Shown here: positions 8,730 through 17,943 of the stretch, piece after piece | How positions within the stretch are numbered: the stretch's first letter is position 1 | Layout: the number at the start of each line of letters is the position of its first letter | Assembly: GCF_002213415.1 (NCBI RefSeq) | Contig: NZ_NJGU01000008.1 | Coordinates: 186,001-250,000 of the forward strand | Direction of reading: 5' to 3' | Source of the DNA: Herbaspirillum robiniae | GTDB taxonomy: Bacteria; Pseudomonadota; Gammaproteobacteria; Burkholderiales; Burkholderiaceae_D | DNA length: 64,000 bases | Position numbers and translations under genes: made by a program | Notes under the pieces: model-generated | The model's database searches: none | The model's input: the letters and a program-made list of their open reading frames with translations, nothing else | Told to the model about the DNA's origin: nothing

Positions 8730-11045
8730 TCAGGCCTGCTCCATCACCTCTGCAACTAAACGGATCGGTACTGACTTTGCGGCCGGGACCTTGCTTTCCA
8801 GCGCGTGGTGCGCCAGTGGTATCAAAGGATTGAGCTCAGGGAAATAACCCATGATGCAGCCTGGGGGAATATCAAATGGCTCAATGCGCAAATGGCTGAC
8901 GCTGCGTTTGATGCCATCGGTCGAAACAGTGACAGCGGTGACGAAATCGCCAGAATTCAGACCCAGAGTACGGATATCCTCACAGTTCATCAACAGCACT
9001 CGACGCGTCCCCCACACGCCACGGAAACGGTCGTCCAATGAATACACGGTAGTGTTGAACTGGCTGTCGCCGCGCACCGTCATCAAACGGAGAACACCTG
9101 GAGCATTAGCCGGCATATCGGGGTCAGGCTCATAGCCTCGCGGCGAAATGAAATTGGCGCGGCCATTTGGCGTCTTCCAGCTTCGCTCACGCGCGGCCAG
9201 TGGGCGCTGGAAGCCTCCGGGTTTCCACATGCGATCGTTGAAATCACGAAAAATGTCCGGCCAAGTAGCTTCAATGGCATCGCGAACGCGCGAATAGTCA
9301 GCAACCCAAGCGTCCCAGTCCACCCTCGAATTGAACGGCAGGATGCGCTTGGCCAATTCAGCCACAATTGCTGGTTCAGAGAGCAGTTGATCTGAGGCCG
9401 GCTTACTCATGCCTCTCGAACCGTGCATACACCCGGTGCTGTCTTCCACTGCTACTGCCTGTTCGCCGCTGGATTGGCGGTCTACTTCAATGCGTCCCAG
9501 GCAAGGCAAGAGATAAGAAGTTTTGCCGTGGATGACGCAACTGCGGTTAAAGCGCGTCACCACTTGTACAGTCAACGGGATTGCGCGCCATGCAGGTTCG
9601 ATGGTCCCATGATCAGGAATGGCCCTTACAAAATTCCCGCCCAGCATAAAGAAGGCTGAAATGCCACCTTGCTGGATTGCTTCACAAGCTTCAACGGTAT
9701 TGAGCCCCTTCTTCATCGGCGGCTCGAAATGGTAAAGCTCACGCAGTTTGTCGTTGGGTGCCAATGCCGGTTTCTCGGTGATGCCGACCGTTCTTTGTCC
9801 CTGCACATTCGAGTGCCCGCGTATCGGGCAGATCCCGGCGCCGGGCTTCCCGATATTCCCACGCATAAGGAGCAGGTTGGTCAGCATATGAATGGTCCGC
9901 ACCGCCTCTCGATGTTGGGTGATACCCATGCCGTACATCAGCATCGCAGCATTCGATCTCGAATAGGTCTCTGCCGCTTGCTTCAACTCGGTACGTGAGA
10001 CACCGGCATGACGTTCGATTTCATCCCAGTCGGCATCCCGAGCGGCTTGGGCAAACTCGGCAAAACCTTCCGTATGCTCTTCAATGAACGCAACATCGAC
10101 GACACGTCTCATTCCTGAGGACAAGGCCTCATCATCCATCGCCATCAGGTGCTTGGCCATACCCATTACAGCTGCAGTGTCCCCGCCAACTTTGATCTGC
10201 ACATATTGCGAACTGATCGCAGTACGAGCCGGCGTGAGCATTTCCAGAGGCGATTGCGGGTTGACGAAACTGACCAATCCACGCTCCCGCAATGGATTAA
10301 AAGTGATCACCGGCACTCCGCGCTTGCGGACGGCCTCCAGCGGATGAAGCATGCGCGGCGCATTGGTGCCGGTGTTATGGCCAAAGAAGAGAATACAGTC
10401 GGTATGCTCGAAATCATCCAACGTTACCGTTCCCACTGGCACACCGATCGTCTTTGGCAACGCCACCGACGTCGATTCATGGCACATATTCGAGCTATCC
10501 GGCAGATTATTTGTGCCATACATACGTGCCATCAACTGGTACATGTAGGACGTTTCCAGGGAAGCACGACCTGAGGCATAGAAGACGACCTTCTCCGGAT
10601 CCATTATCTTCATCCGTGCACCGATGTCGTCGAAGGCCTCGCGCCACGACACGGGCAAGTACCGGTCGCTTTCGATATCGTATTTCATCGGCTCGGTGAC
10701 GCGGCCAGAGGATTCAAGTTCAAGGTCGTTCCAACCCTCCATCTCCGTCACGGTATGTGCGGCGAAGAAATCGGGTGTGGCTCGCTTGTCGGTGATCTCC
10801 CACGCAGTCGCCTTGGCGCCGTTCTCGCAAAATTCAAACATGTGCGGATCAGCCGGCTTGGCCCACGAACAACTCACGCAAGCAAAACCTTGCGGCTTGT
10901 TCTGCTTCATCAGCACTCGTGTACCGGCGCCGAGCACCCTCTCTTGCGTCAGAATAGAAGCCAGTGCCTTCACTGATCCCCAACCGCCCGCTGAATTGGT
11001 GTACTCATGGAAACTGGCTTGCTCTGGATTGTCCTTGGTTTTCAT
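8730..11045 (-). CDS. FdhF/YdeP-type molybdopterin oxidoreductase
   Basis: A 771-residue cytoplasmic molybdopterin-dependent oxidoreductase of the formate dehydrogenase alpha-like YdeP group (E. coli YdeP is 759 residues and linked to acid resistance). The N-terminal Cys cluster CVSCSWAKP with a third Cys near residue 73 may bind an iron-sulfur centre. The FDH selenocysteine position appears occupied by an ordinary residue (SSNMCHEST), and the central GHNTGTNAPR and C-terminal GDSQFNTTVYSLDDRFRG segments fit the molybdopterin folds. The ATG at 11045 with CGGAGA upstream was chosen over 30 codons of unsupported extension. No electron-transfer subunit lies nearby, so its partner and substrate are unknown. 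Confidence 0.85.
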   Translation of the reverse strand: MKTKDNPEQASFHEYTNSAGGWGSVKALASILTQERVLGAGTRVLMKQNKPQGFACVSCSWAKPADPHMFEFCENGAKATAWEITDKRATPDFFAAHTVTEMEGWNDLELESSGRVTEPMKYDIESDRYLPVSWREAFDDIGARMKIMDPEKVVFYASGRASLETSYMYQLMARMYGTNNLPDSSNMCHESTSVALPKTIGVPVGTVTLDDFEHTDCILFFGHNTGTNAPRMLHPLEAVRKRGVPVITFNPLRERGLVSFVNPQSPLEMLTPARTAISSQYVQIKVGGDTAAVMGMAKHLMAMDDEALSSGMRRVVDVAFIEEHTEGFAEFAQAARDADWDEIERHAGVSRTELKQAAETYSRSNAAMLMYGMGITQHREAVRTIHMLTNLLLMRGNIGKPGAGICPIRGHSNVQGQRTVGITEKPALAPNDKLRELYHFEPPMKKGLNTVEACEAIQQGGISAFFMLGGNFVRAIPDHGTIEPAWRAIPLTVQVVTRFNRSCVIHGKTSYLLPCLGRIEVDRQSSGEQAVAVEDSTGCMHGSRGMSKPASDQLLSEPAIVAELAKRILPFNSRVDWDAWVADYSRVRDAIEATWPDIFRDFNDRMWKPGGFQRPLAARERSWKTPNGRANFISPRGYEPDPDMPANAPGVLRLMTVRGDSQFNTTVYSLDDRFRGVWGTRRVLLMNCEDIRTLGLNSGDFVTAVTVSTDGIKRSVSHLRIEPFDIPPGCIMGYFPELNPLIPLAHHALESKVPAAKSVPIRLVAEVMEQA

Positions 11046-11162
11046 CTTGAATCTCCGTACATCAAGTAACCAACGCATCGACGGTTCTCGTTCTTCTACG
11101 CAAATTGGACGTTTCGCGCCCTGGATTCGCAGCAAGCCAAGCAGCTACGCGCAGCACTATGT

Positions 11163-11348
11163 TTACTGATCCTTCTTGATCTTGCCTTCCTCCGTCAACA
11201 CGCCACCAGGTCCAGGCTTCTGCACTCCGGCGGGTGCATGCAAAGGTGTCTGACCACCCATCGTTCCCTGCTTACCTTCTCGTTCCTCCTGGTAGTGTGT
11301 CTCGTTAGAGGACTTGCCCGACTTTTGTTGATTTGTCTGTTCGCGCAT
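11163..11348 (-). CDS. Small hydrophilic protein of unknown function
   Basis: A 61-residue, highly polar protein rich in Gln, Lys, Glu, Gly and Pro (REQTNQQKSGKSSNE at the start, LTEEGKIKKDQ at the end). No domain is recognised. A strong GAGGAG lies 6 bases before the ATG at 11348; an ATG two codons earlier would leave no spacing. The composition is like small stress-associated, possibly disordered proteins, and it sits between the YdeP-type gene and the esterase in a stress-gene neighbourhood. Function is unknown. Confidence 0.6.
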   Translation of the reverse strand: MREQTNQQKSGKSSNETHYQEEREGKQGTMGGQTPLHAPAGVQKPGPGGVLTEEGKIKKDQ

Positions 11349-11432
11349 GTTCATCTCCTCAAAATTGCAGGCTAATCCCCTAAGGGCCTGCTTCCCATCG
11401 GGATACCTCGCTTTCATTTGTCAGAAAACTCC

Positions 11433-12533
11433 TCACAGTCTGCGATATAGCACCAACGCGGGAAAGACGAGCTCATCAACTTGATGAGTGGCGGGAAAAA
11501 AATCCAGCATCAGCCTGCTGGCATTGGGGCCTTTCGCGTGATAGGCAATGCTATCGTCGCCGCCGCTCCAGGCATGACCCAGCCCTTCTATTTCGATGGA
11601 GCGCAGCAGAAGCTTGCGCCCAGACCGGTAGTCACGGATCAGCATGCGGCGCTTGCGACCCTTTGCGGAAGACGACCGTCCAAATTCCTTGGTTACCGTT
11701 TCTTTCGCCAAAGGTTGCCAGGCTTGATTGAGACGGAGAAATTGCCGCTCCAGCTGGTGCGCGTTGATCGCTCGGACCACTTGGTCGTTATCACCCGAGA
11801 TAAGAATGGCCGGCATGGGGCGGGTAGATGCACGCTTGTTCAGGATGTCGTCAATGGGCACCTCGACGTGAATGCCACCATGCTGCATGACGCGAATGCC
11901 TCCCGCTGCACCACGGCAGGCGCCGAATACCGGGCCGCAATGCATTCCGACCGCCGCGACCAGTTCCGGATACTGAAGGGCCAGAATATGTGCCATTGCT
12001 GCACCCGCCGAGATGCCACAGGCATATACGCGTTGCGGGTCAATCGGGTAGCGTGCGACTACCTCCCTGATCAGATGCGCAATGAGCGCAGCGTCTGCGC
12101 CCCCGCGCTGCGTGACGGCGTCATACCACCTCCAGCATCGCCGTGATTGGACGCCAGGTGACTGTTCCGGATACACGACGGCGTAGCCCCTAGACTCTGC
12201 CAGTGCGTTCATGCCGGTTCCTATGGCGAACTGATCTGCGTACTGCTGGCAGCCGTGCAGCATGATCACCAGCGGAATTCCAGCTGAGTTCTTGACTGCT
12301 GCAGAGGGCAAGAATAAGCGGTACTTCAGGCTTCTTCCGGAATCGCTTTCCGTGAAATGGCGCTGAAGCCAGCTACCCGACAGCGCAGATTTCTTGTTGG
12401 AGGTTTTTCTGGAAGAGGCGCCAGCGTCCGGCATGACGTCGCGCTTCTTTACGCTGGCGCGAATGCGCTGTCCCTGCTGTCTCACCAGCTTCTCGATACC
12501 GCGATACCACAATCGATTCAGCTTCTTGAACAT
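11433..12533 (-). CDS. PHB depolymerase-family esterase (LpqC-like)
   Basis: A 366-residue alpha/beta hydrolase of the polyhydroxybutyrate depolymerase/feruloyl esterase family. It has the oxyanion stretch LVIMLHGCQQ near residue 89, the nucleophile Ser in CGISAGAAMA, an Asp in ILISGDND and a late His in LGHAWSGGD. The first 60 residues are basic (RLWYRGIEKLVRQQGQRIR) and there is no clear signal peptide, so an intracellular role, for example on short-chain polyhydroxyalkanoate, is possible. No good ribosome binding site is visible before the ATG, so the start is less certain than the gene itself. Confidence 0.85.
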   Translation of the reverse strand: MFKKLNRLWYRGIEKLVRQQGQRIRASVKKRDVMPDAGASSRKTSNKKSALSGSWLQRHFTESDSGRSLKYRLFLPSAAVKNSAGIPLVIMLHGCQQYADQFAIGTGMNALAESRGYAVVYPEQSPGVQSRRCWRWYDAVTQRGGADAALIAHLIREVVARYPIDPQRVYACGISAGAAMAHILALQYPELVAAVGMHCGPVFGACRGAAGGIRVMQHGGIHVEVPIDDILNKRASTRPMPAILISGDNDQVVRAINAHQLERQFLRLNQAWQPLAKETVTKEFGRSSSAKGRKRRMLIRDYRSGRKLLLRSIEIEGLGHAWSGGDDSIAYHAKGPNASRLMLDFFPATHQVDELVFPALVLYRRL

Positions 12534-12621
12534 AGGGGAGCACGCTGGATCTCAAAAGTGGGATGAGCAACAAAAGCAACGGGATACGACCCGCAGGCTC
12601 CTCATATTTCCGGAGTGGGCG

Positions 12622-13095
12622 TCACGCCGCAACGGGCGTCAAACCATGCTCTTCACGCATCCGGTTCTGCCCCTTGCGCAGCTCAGCGCCGATGAGAGAC
12701 AAATCCAGCTTGGCCTTCTTTACTTTGGGGAACATCTCAGACTCTTCCTCTTCGACGTGACGCGTGATCTGTTCGCCCAGCACCTTGATCTTGGCGTCGA
12801 ACATCGGATCGTTCGGTTTGAGCTGCCCGATTTGCTTGATCAGATCCTTGGCTCTCGCGTGCTCTACCATCGATTCGTTCATCAGGTCATCGTCGTCGAT
12901 CTTTTTCCGCACTTGCGGGTAGAAAATCTTCTCTTCGATCTCCATGTGGATCAACAGCGCGCTGCAGACCTTTTTGGCGATCTTCATTTTCTCTTGAGCG
13001 CTGGCTTCTTCTTTCACCTTCTCATAATGATCGAACAAGGCCTCGGCTTCGCGATGGTCGGCTTCCAACAGTTGGATTGCATCCTGGCTATCCAT
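12622..13095 (-). CDS. Hemerythrin HHE-domain protein
   Basis: A 157-residue four-helix protein with hemerythrin-type iron ligands: His14 (ADHREAE), the HMEIEEKIFYP motif near residue 50, His79 in MVEHARAKD and HVEEEESEMFP near 112. Bacterial relatives bind a non-heme di-iron centre and protect against nitric oxide, oxygen or peroxide, or serve in iron repair. A strong AGGAGG 7 bases before the ATG supports the start. It lies beside the esterase gene, transcribed the same way, in a group with catalase and other stress genes. Confidence 0.9.
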   Translation of the reverse strand: MDSQDAIQLLEADHREAEALFDHYEKVKEEASAQEKMKIAKKVCSALLIHMEIEEKIFYPQVRKKIDDDDLMNESMVEHARAKDLIKQIGQLKPNDPMFDAKIKVLGEQITRHVEEEESEMFPKVKKAKLDLSLIGAELRKGQNRMREEHGLTPVAA

Positions 13096-13418
13096 GATGG
13101 CCTCCTATGAAGTGGCTTAGAGCAGTTGCTCCATCATGCTTGCGGCAAGCCCGCAACCGGCATCAGATATCCTCCGGTTATGGTGTGAGAAGGTTCTGAC
13201 GTTGCTGGCTTGAAGCGCGTGCCAGGATTGGATGCACCGGGCTCCGTTCAATGCAAGACCACCTCCTGATACGAGACGACACGGAAAATTATCAAAAAAG
13301 AAAATTTTCATTCCTTTCTCTGCCGGAACAGCCACCTGCCCATCAAATATGCCGCTTGTCTTACAGCGATTTCAGATTGGCTCGCATAAAATCGCGCTAT
13401 TCATCCTTAGGGCACGTC

Positions 13419-15911
13419 ATGTATAGCGCGATTTCCCCAGAGTCAGCTTCGTTTGCGCAACCCGATGCAGTTGCGAACGCGTTCTTCTCGCTGGACGCTG
13501 GCTGGAAAATTATCTATCTGGACGGCCCGGCAAAAGTTCTTATTGGTCGCCCGTCACTCGCACTCTCGGCGAGCAGCCTGTGGGAGATGTGCCCCGAGTT
13601 GCTTGGCAGCGAATTTGAAGGGCATCTGCGCAACGTCGCGCAAGACAAGCAGCCTCGCACCTTCGTCCATCACCATGAACGTACCGGGCGCCCCTATGAG
13701 ATCCATTGCTATGCGGATGCCGGCAATCTTTCGGTCTGCTGGCGCTACGCTGCGCCCGGCTCCGACGTCGCCGGATCAACGGACGAATCTGATCGCCGCC
13801 GCCGCTTCTATGAAACTTTTCTGTCCAACTCGCCTGATCTGGCCTATTGTTGGGACCTGAACCATCGCTTCATCTATGCCAACAGGGTGCTGCTGCAGAT
13901 GTGGAATCAGACCTGGGACGGGGCCATCGGCAAGAATTGCCTTGAACTCGGCTATGAGCAATGGCACGCAGAGATGCATAGCCGCGAAATTGAGCAAGTG
14001 CGCGCGACCAAGCAGTCGGTGCGCGGCGATGTGCCTTTCAACGGTACCTTCGGTCGCCGTATCTATGACTACATCCTGTTCCCCGTCCTGGGGCCTGATG
14101 GTGAGGTGGAGGCTGTCGCCGGCACGACGCGCGACGTCACCGAGCGTAAAAATACCGAGGCTCGCCAGCAGGCGCTCTCCACGCTGGCCGAGCAGATCAG
14201 CGGTTCCAGCTCGCTGGAAGACATAGCGGCGATCGCGGCCCGTGTCATCGGCGAAGCATTGGCCGCGAAGTGGGTCTCTTACAAGATCATCGAGAGCGGT
14301 GACGGCCGACCCGCCCAGAGAGGCGACTGGAGCTTCGGCCCTCTGGCTCAGCCCGAAGCGCTGGCAGAGCTGCATGATGAACACAGGATGAGCGACGCGC
14401 TGTGCGGTGGCGCGGTCATCCAGGTAGGCGACGTCGGCGCCGATCCGCAAGCGGCCTCACTCTTGCCGCTGTACCGGCGCTGGGAAGCCGCTTCCTTCCT
14501 GGATTTTCCGCTCACCGCAAACGACGCCCTGGAGGCGGTCGTGCATGTCACCAACAACCATCCCCGAGTTTGGACCAGCCACGACCTGCAACTGGTCGCG
14601 GAGGTCGCCGAACTGGCGCGTGCAGCATGTGATCGCATTCACAACGAACAAGCATTGGCGGTCAGCGAAGCGCGCTTGCGTGAAATCAATGAGTCTCTCG
14701 AGGCGGAAGTCGACACCCGCACCCGTGAACTGATGGCGACCGAAGAGGCGCTACGCCACTCTCAGAAGATCGAGGCCATCGGCCAGCTCACCGGCGGCCT
14801 GGCGCATGACTTCAACAACTTGCTCGGCGGGATCACCGGTAGCCTGGATCTGATGCGCGTGCGGCTTGCACAGGGACGCAGCGAAGATCTTGGACGCTAC
14901 ATCGATATCGCCCTACGCAGCGTCAACCGGGCCGCCTCGCTGACGCAACGTCTGCTGGCCTTTGCCCGGCGCCAGACGCTGGCCCCCAAACCGACCAACG
15001 TCAACTCCCTTATTGCGGGAATGGATGACTTGGTCCGGCGCACCATCGGCCCGGGCATCGAACTGGAAGTCGTCGGCGCCGGCGGTCTATGGTCGACACT
15101 GGTGGATGCGCCCCAACTTGAAAGCGCACTGCTCAATTTGTGCATCAACTCGCGTGATGCCATGCCCGACGGTGGACGCCTGACCATCGAGACCGCCAAC
15201 AAATGGCTGGACGACAAATGGGCGCATGAGCGAGATCTGCCGCCGGGTCAGTATGTTTCCATTTCAGTGACGGATACCGGTACGGGCATGACGCCGGAGG
15301 TGATCTCCCGAGCATTCGATCCGTTCTTCACCACGAAGCCGATCGGCGAAGGCACCGGCCTGGGCTTGTCCATGGTGTACGGTTTCGCGCGCCAGTCCGG
15401 CGGACAGATACGGATCTACTCGGAAGTGGGCCATGGCACCACGATATCGATTTATCTGCCGCGTCATCACAGGGATGCCGCCGAAAGGGAGGAGACAGAA
15501 CTACATCTCGACCAAGAATCCGGCGGCAGCGGCGAAGTAGTGCTGGTGGTGGACGACGAGGCATCAATCCGGATGCTGATCGCCGAAGTGCTCAATGATG
15601 CGGGTTATGTGGCGCTGGAGGCAGTCGACGGCCCCTCGGCCTTGCTCATCATCCAGTCCAGCGTGCGCATTGACTTGCTTGTCACGGACGTGGGACTCCC
15701 CGGCGGCATCAATGGACGCCAGGTCGCGGACGCCGGCCGGGCACTACGACCGGACCTTAAAGTACTTTTCATCACCGGCTATGCGGAAAACGCCGCCATT
15801 GGTAACGGCCACTTGCAACCAGGCATGCAGCTCCTCACCAAGCCTTTCAAAATGGAAACTTTTTCACGGCGCATCCAAGGCATTCTTAAGGGGCCCGGTG
15901 AGAGGTATTGA
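13419..15911 (+). CDS. Hybrid histidine kinase: PAS-PAS-GAF-HisKA-HATPase-REC
   Basis: An 830-residue cytoplasmic sensor kinase with no membrane segment. In order: a degenerate PAS (about 20-105), a second PAS starting FYETFLSNSPDLAYCWD (about 130-245), a GAF-like domain (about 250-410), a coiled linker, the H-box GQLTGGLAHDFNNLLGGI, an ATPase domain with NLCINSRDAMP and GTGLGLSMVYGF, and a C-terminal receiver with phosphoacceptor in IDLLVTDVGLPGG. The ATG at 13419 was taken because the PAS-like region begins soon after it and AGGG lies upstream; 56 more codons are open upstream to 13251. It converges on the stressosome operon and may share signals with it. Confidence 0.85.
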   Translation: MYSAISPESASFAQPDAVANAFFSLDAGWKIIYLDGPAKVLIGRPSLALSASSLWEMCPELLGSEFEGHLRNVAQDKQPRTFVHHHERTGRPYEIHCYADAGNLSVCWRYAAPGSDVAGSTDESDRRRRFYETFLSNSPDLAYCWDLNHRFIYANRVLLQMWNQTWDGAIGKNCLELGYEQWHAEMHSREIEQVRATKQSVRGDVPFNGTFGRRIYDYILFPVLGPDGEVEAVAGTTRDVTERKNTEARQQALSTLAEQISGSSSLEDIAAIAARVIGEALAAKWVSYKIIESGDGRPAQRGDWSFGPLAQPEALAELHDEHRMSDALCGGAVIQVGDVGADPQAASLLPLYRRWEAASFLDFPLTANDALEAVVHVTNNHPRVWTSHDLQLVAEVAELARAACDRIHNEQALAVSEARLREINESLEAEVDTRTRELMATEEALRHSQKIEAIGQLTGGLAHDFNNLLGGITGSLDLMRVRLAQGRSEDLGRYIDIALRSVNRAASLTQRLLAFARRQTLAPKPTNVNSLIAGMDDLVRRTIGPGIELEVVGAGGLWSTLVDAPQLESALLNLCINSRDAMPDGGRLTIETANKWLDDKWAHERDLPPGQYVSISVTDTGTGMTPEVISRAFDPFFTTKPIGEGTGLGLSMVYGFARQSGGQIRIYSEVGHGTTISIYLPRHHRDAAEREETELHLDQESGGSGEVVLVVDDEASIRMLIAEVLNDAGYVALEAVDGPSALLIIQSSVRIDLLVTDVGLPGGINGRQVADAGRALRPDLKVLFITGYAENAAIGNGHLQPGMQLLTKPFKMETFSRRIQGILKGPGERY

Positions 15912-16092
15912 GTGCTATAGAAGATAAATTCCGAAGGATTGCGATCCTTCAAATAACACGGAATGCCTGCTATCGACCAGAGGATGACCTTTTTAGCTAC
16001 CGAGGAATATGCATGAGCAGCATCGGTTTTATTTTGTTGAGAAGCGAGAGTTGCAGGAGCTTCCTCAAAATTGGGTGCCGATACCACATGGC

Positions 16093-16335
16093 CTAATACT
16101 CATTTGGTAGACGATCGGTTGTCAGATGCGCCACTATTACTTCACACCACCGTACGCCTCGCTCAATTGCCTTGGATTCTTCCGGATATGTGCCTTCCAG
16201 CCTGCGCTTTGGCAAAAGTGCTTCACCTCGACGCATGATCTGTGCAGCGTCAACCTTCCAACCGTCGGCATATTCAGCGCAACGGATGACATAGCGGAAT
16301 TGGGCGTCGTGAGACTCATACTCATGAACTGCCAT
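16093..16335 (-). CDS. Small protein of unknown function, end of stressosome operon
   Basis: An 80-residue protein with a mixed polar sequence (FRYVIRCAEYADGWKVDAAQ) and no recognised domain. GGTGG lies about 7 bases before the ATG. It sits 38 bases after the two-receiver kinase gene on the same strand and is therefore likely the last gene of the stressosome operon, or a separately transcribed small gene. Function unknown. Confidence 0.5.
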   Translation of the reverse strand: MAVHEYESHDAQFRYVIRCAEYADGWKVDAAQIMRRGEALLPKRRLEGTYPEESKAIERGVRWCEVIVAHLTTDRLPNEY

Positions 16336-16373
16336 GGCGTACCACCAGAGGAATTATCAAGACGAGCATACGC

Positions 16374-17924
16374 TCACTCTTTGCGATTGACGCGGGTCTG
16401 CTGACGTTTCAACTGAAGCTGCGCCAGGGTGTCAATATCGACGGGCTTTACAAGATAATCGTCTACTCCCGCGTCGTAAGCCTGCTGCTTATCTTCATCA
16501 CTGCTGAATCCCGAACATGCCATCAAAAAAATATCGCGAGTCAATTCGTCACTGCGCAATGTTCTCGCCAAATCATGGCCGGTCATATCCTTGAGGCCGA
16601 TATCGAGCATGATTGCGTCCGGAATAAGTTGCCGTGCAAGACGGATGCCTTCGTTGCCGCTGTAGGCAACTTCGACATCGTGACCGAGCAACTCGAGCAA
16701 TTCCTTCATTGTGTCTGCGATATCGACATTGTCGTCCACAACCAGAATACGGACTCTTTGTGCAACGCCGCTGCTGTCGCCTTTGTTATTCTGGGTAGGC
16801 TCAGGTTTGGCTGTATCGGTTATCGCAGTGGGCGCCGAAGGAAGCTGTACCTTAAAAGCACTCCCAAGTCCGATACCTGGACTTTCTGCGGTGAGCGTCC
16901 CCCCATGTAATTCGGTCAGGCTTTTTGCCAATGAAAGGCCTATGCCCAAGCCGTCTTGCCGGTCCTTCCCGAGACCGTTAGCCTGCGCGAACATGCCGAA
17001 AATATCGCCCATTCTCTCCGAAGGGATTCCGCAGCCGCTATCGGCCACGCTGACGAAGACGGAATCACCAGCCCTCCCAGCGGACAGGACAATATTTCCA
17101 CCTTCTGGCGTGAATTTCACCGCATTGTGCAACAGATTCATCAGCACCTGCACCAAGCGTACTTCGTCGCCAACGACCATAAGATCGTCATCTGCAATGT
17201 CCGTGCGCAATTGCTGCCGCTTGCGTTCCATCATCGTCCGTGTCGCTTCCAGCGCACTCTGCACGATGTCGCCCAATGAAATTCGGTTTAACTGCAATGC
17301 CAGCTTGTTGTGGGACAGGCGGGAGACGTCCAACAAATCGTCGACCAGTCGCACCATATGATCCAAATGGCGTGAAATGGTGGAACGTGCGCGCAGCTCC
17401 CATTCAGGTGCTTCCGGCGCGCGCGTGTTGAGAATACCCACTGCGTTGCGCATCGGTACCAGCGGGTTGCGCAGTTCGTGAGCAAGGATGGCCAGGAATT
17501 CGTCCTTGCGACGATCAATTTCACGAAGCTCATTCTCTACCTTGGCCAGGCGAAGCAATGCGTGGACGCTTGCCAAAAGCTCGGCGGGCTCGATTGGCTC
17601 AAAGAGGTAGTTGTCGGCGCCACCTTCCAGTGCCCGGATCTTGTCGGCCACACCGATATACGAGGCGGAAGTCTGAAGCACCATGATGAAAGAGGTCGCC
17701 GGATCCGCCTTCAGGCGGGCACATACTTCCATGCCATGAATGTCGGGCAGCTTGACATCAAGCAGGATCAAAGCCGGCTTCAATTCGTGCGCCATTGCGA
17801 GCGCCTCGGCTCCGCTGGCGGCTTCCACGACGTGTAACCCAGCTTTGGTCAAGATGCGCGTGCGCGCATAGCGGGCGGCGTCCGTGTCGTCGACATTGAG
17901 AATAAGTTGTTGAGGCGCGTTCAT
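16374..17924 (-). CDS. REC-HisKA-HATPase-REC hybrid kinase of stressosome operon
   Basis: A 516-residue soluble signalling protein: an N-terminal receiver (phosphoacceptor in ALILLDVKLPDIHG), a HisKA dimerisation domain with the H-box FLAILAHELRNPLVPM, a HATPase domain (NLLHNAVKFTPEGG, then DGLGIGLSLAKSL), and a C-terminal receiver (phosphoacceptor in DAIMLDIGLKDMTG). No sensor domain is present, so it is probably fed by phosphotransfer to its first receiver from the upstream kinase. Start is uncertain: the ATG at 17924 has no ribosome binding site, while a GTG at 17990 overlapping the previous gene has GGAA before it. There is no DNA-binding output domain. Confidence 0.88.
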   Translation of the reverse strand: MNAPQQLILNVDDTDAARYARTRILTKAGLHVVEAASGAEALAMAHELKPALILLDVKLPDIHGMEVCARLKADPATSFIMVLQTSASYIGVADKIRALEGGADNYLFEPIEPAELLASVHALLRLAKVENELREIDRRKDEFLAILAHELRNPLVPMRNAVGILNTRAPEAPEWELRARSTISRHLDHMVRLVDDLLDVSRLSHNKLALQLNRISLGDIVQSALEATRTMMERKRQQLRTDIADDDLMVVGDEVRLVQVLMNLLHNAVKFTPEGGNIVLSAGRAGDSVFVSVADSGCGIPSERMGDIFGMFAQANGLGKDRQDGLGIGLSLAKSLTELHGGTLTAESPGIGLGSAFKVQLPSAPTAITDTAKPEPTQNNKGDSSGVAQRVRILVVDDNVDIADTMKELLELLGHDVEVAYSGNEGIRLARQLIPDAIMLDIGLKDMTGHDLARTLRSDELTRDIFLMACSGFSSDEDKQQAYDAGVDDYLVKPVDIDTLAQLQLKRQQTRVNRKE

Positions 17925-17943
17925 ATGGCTGGCGGCGGTAAGT

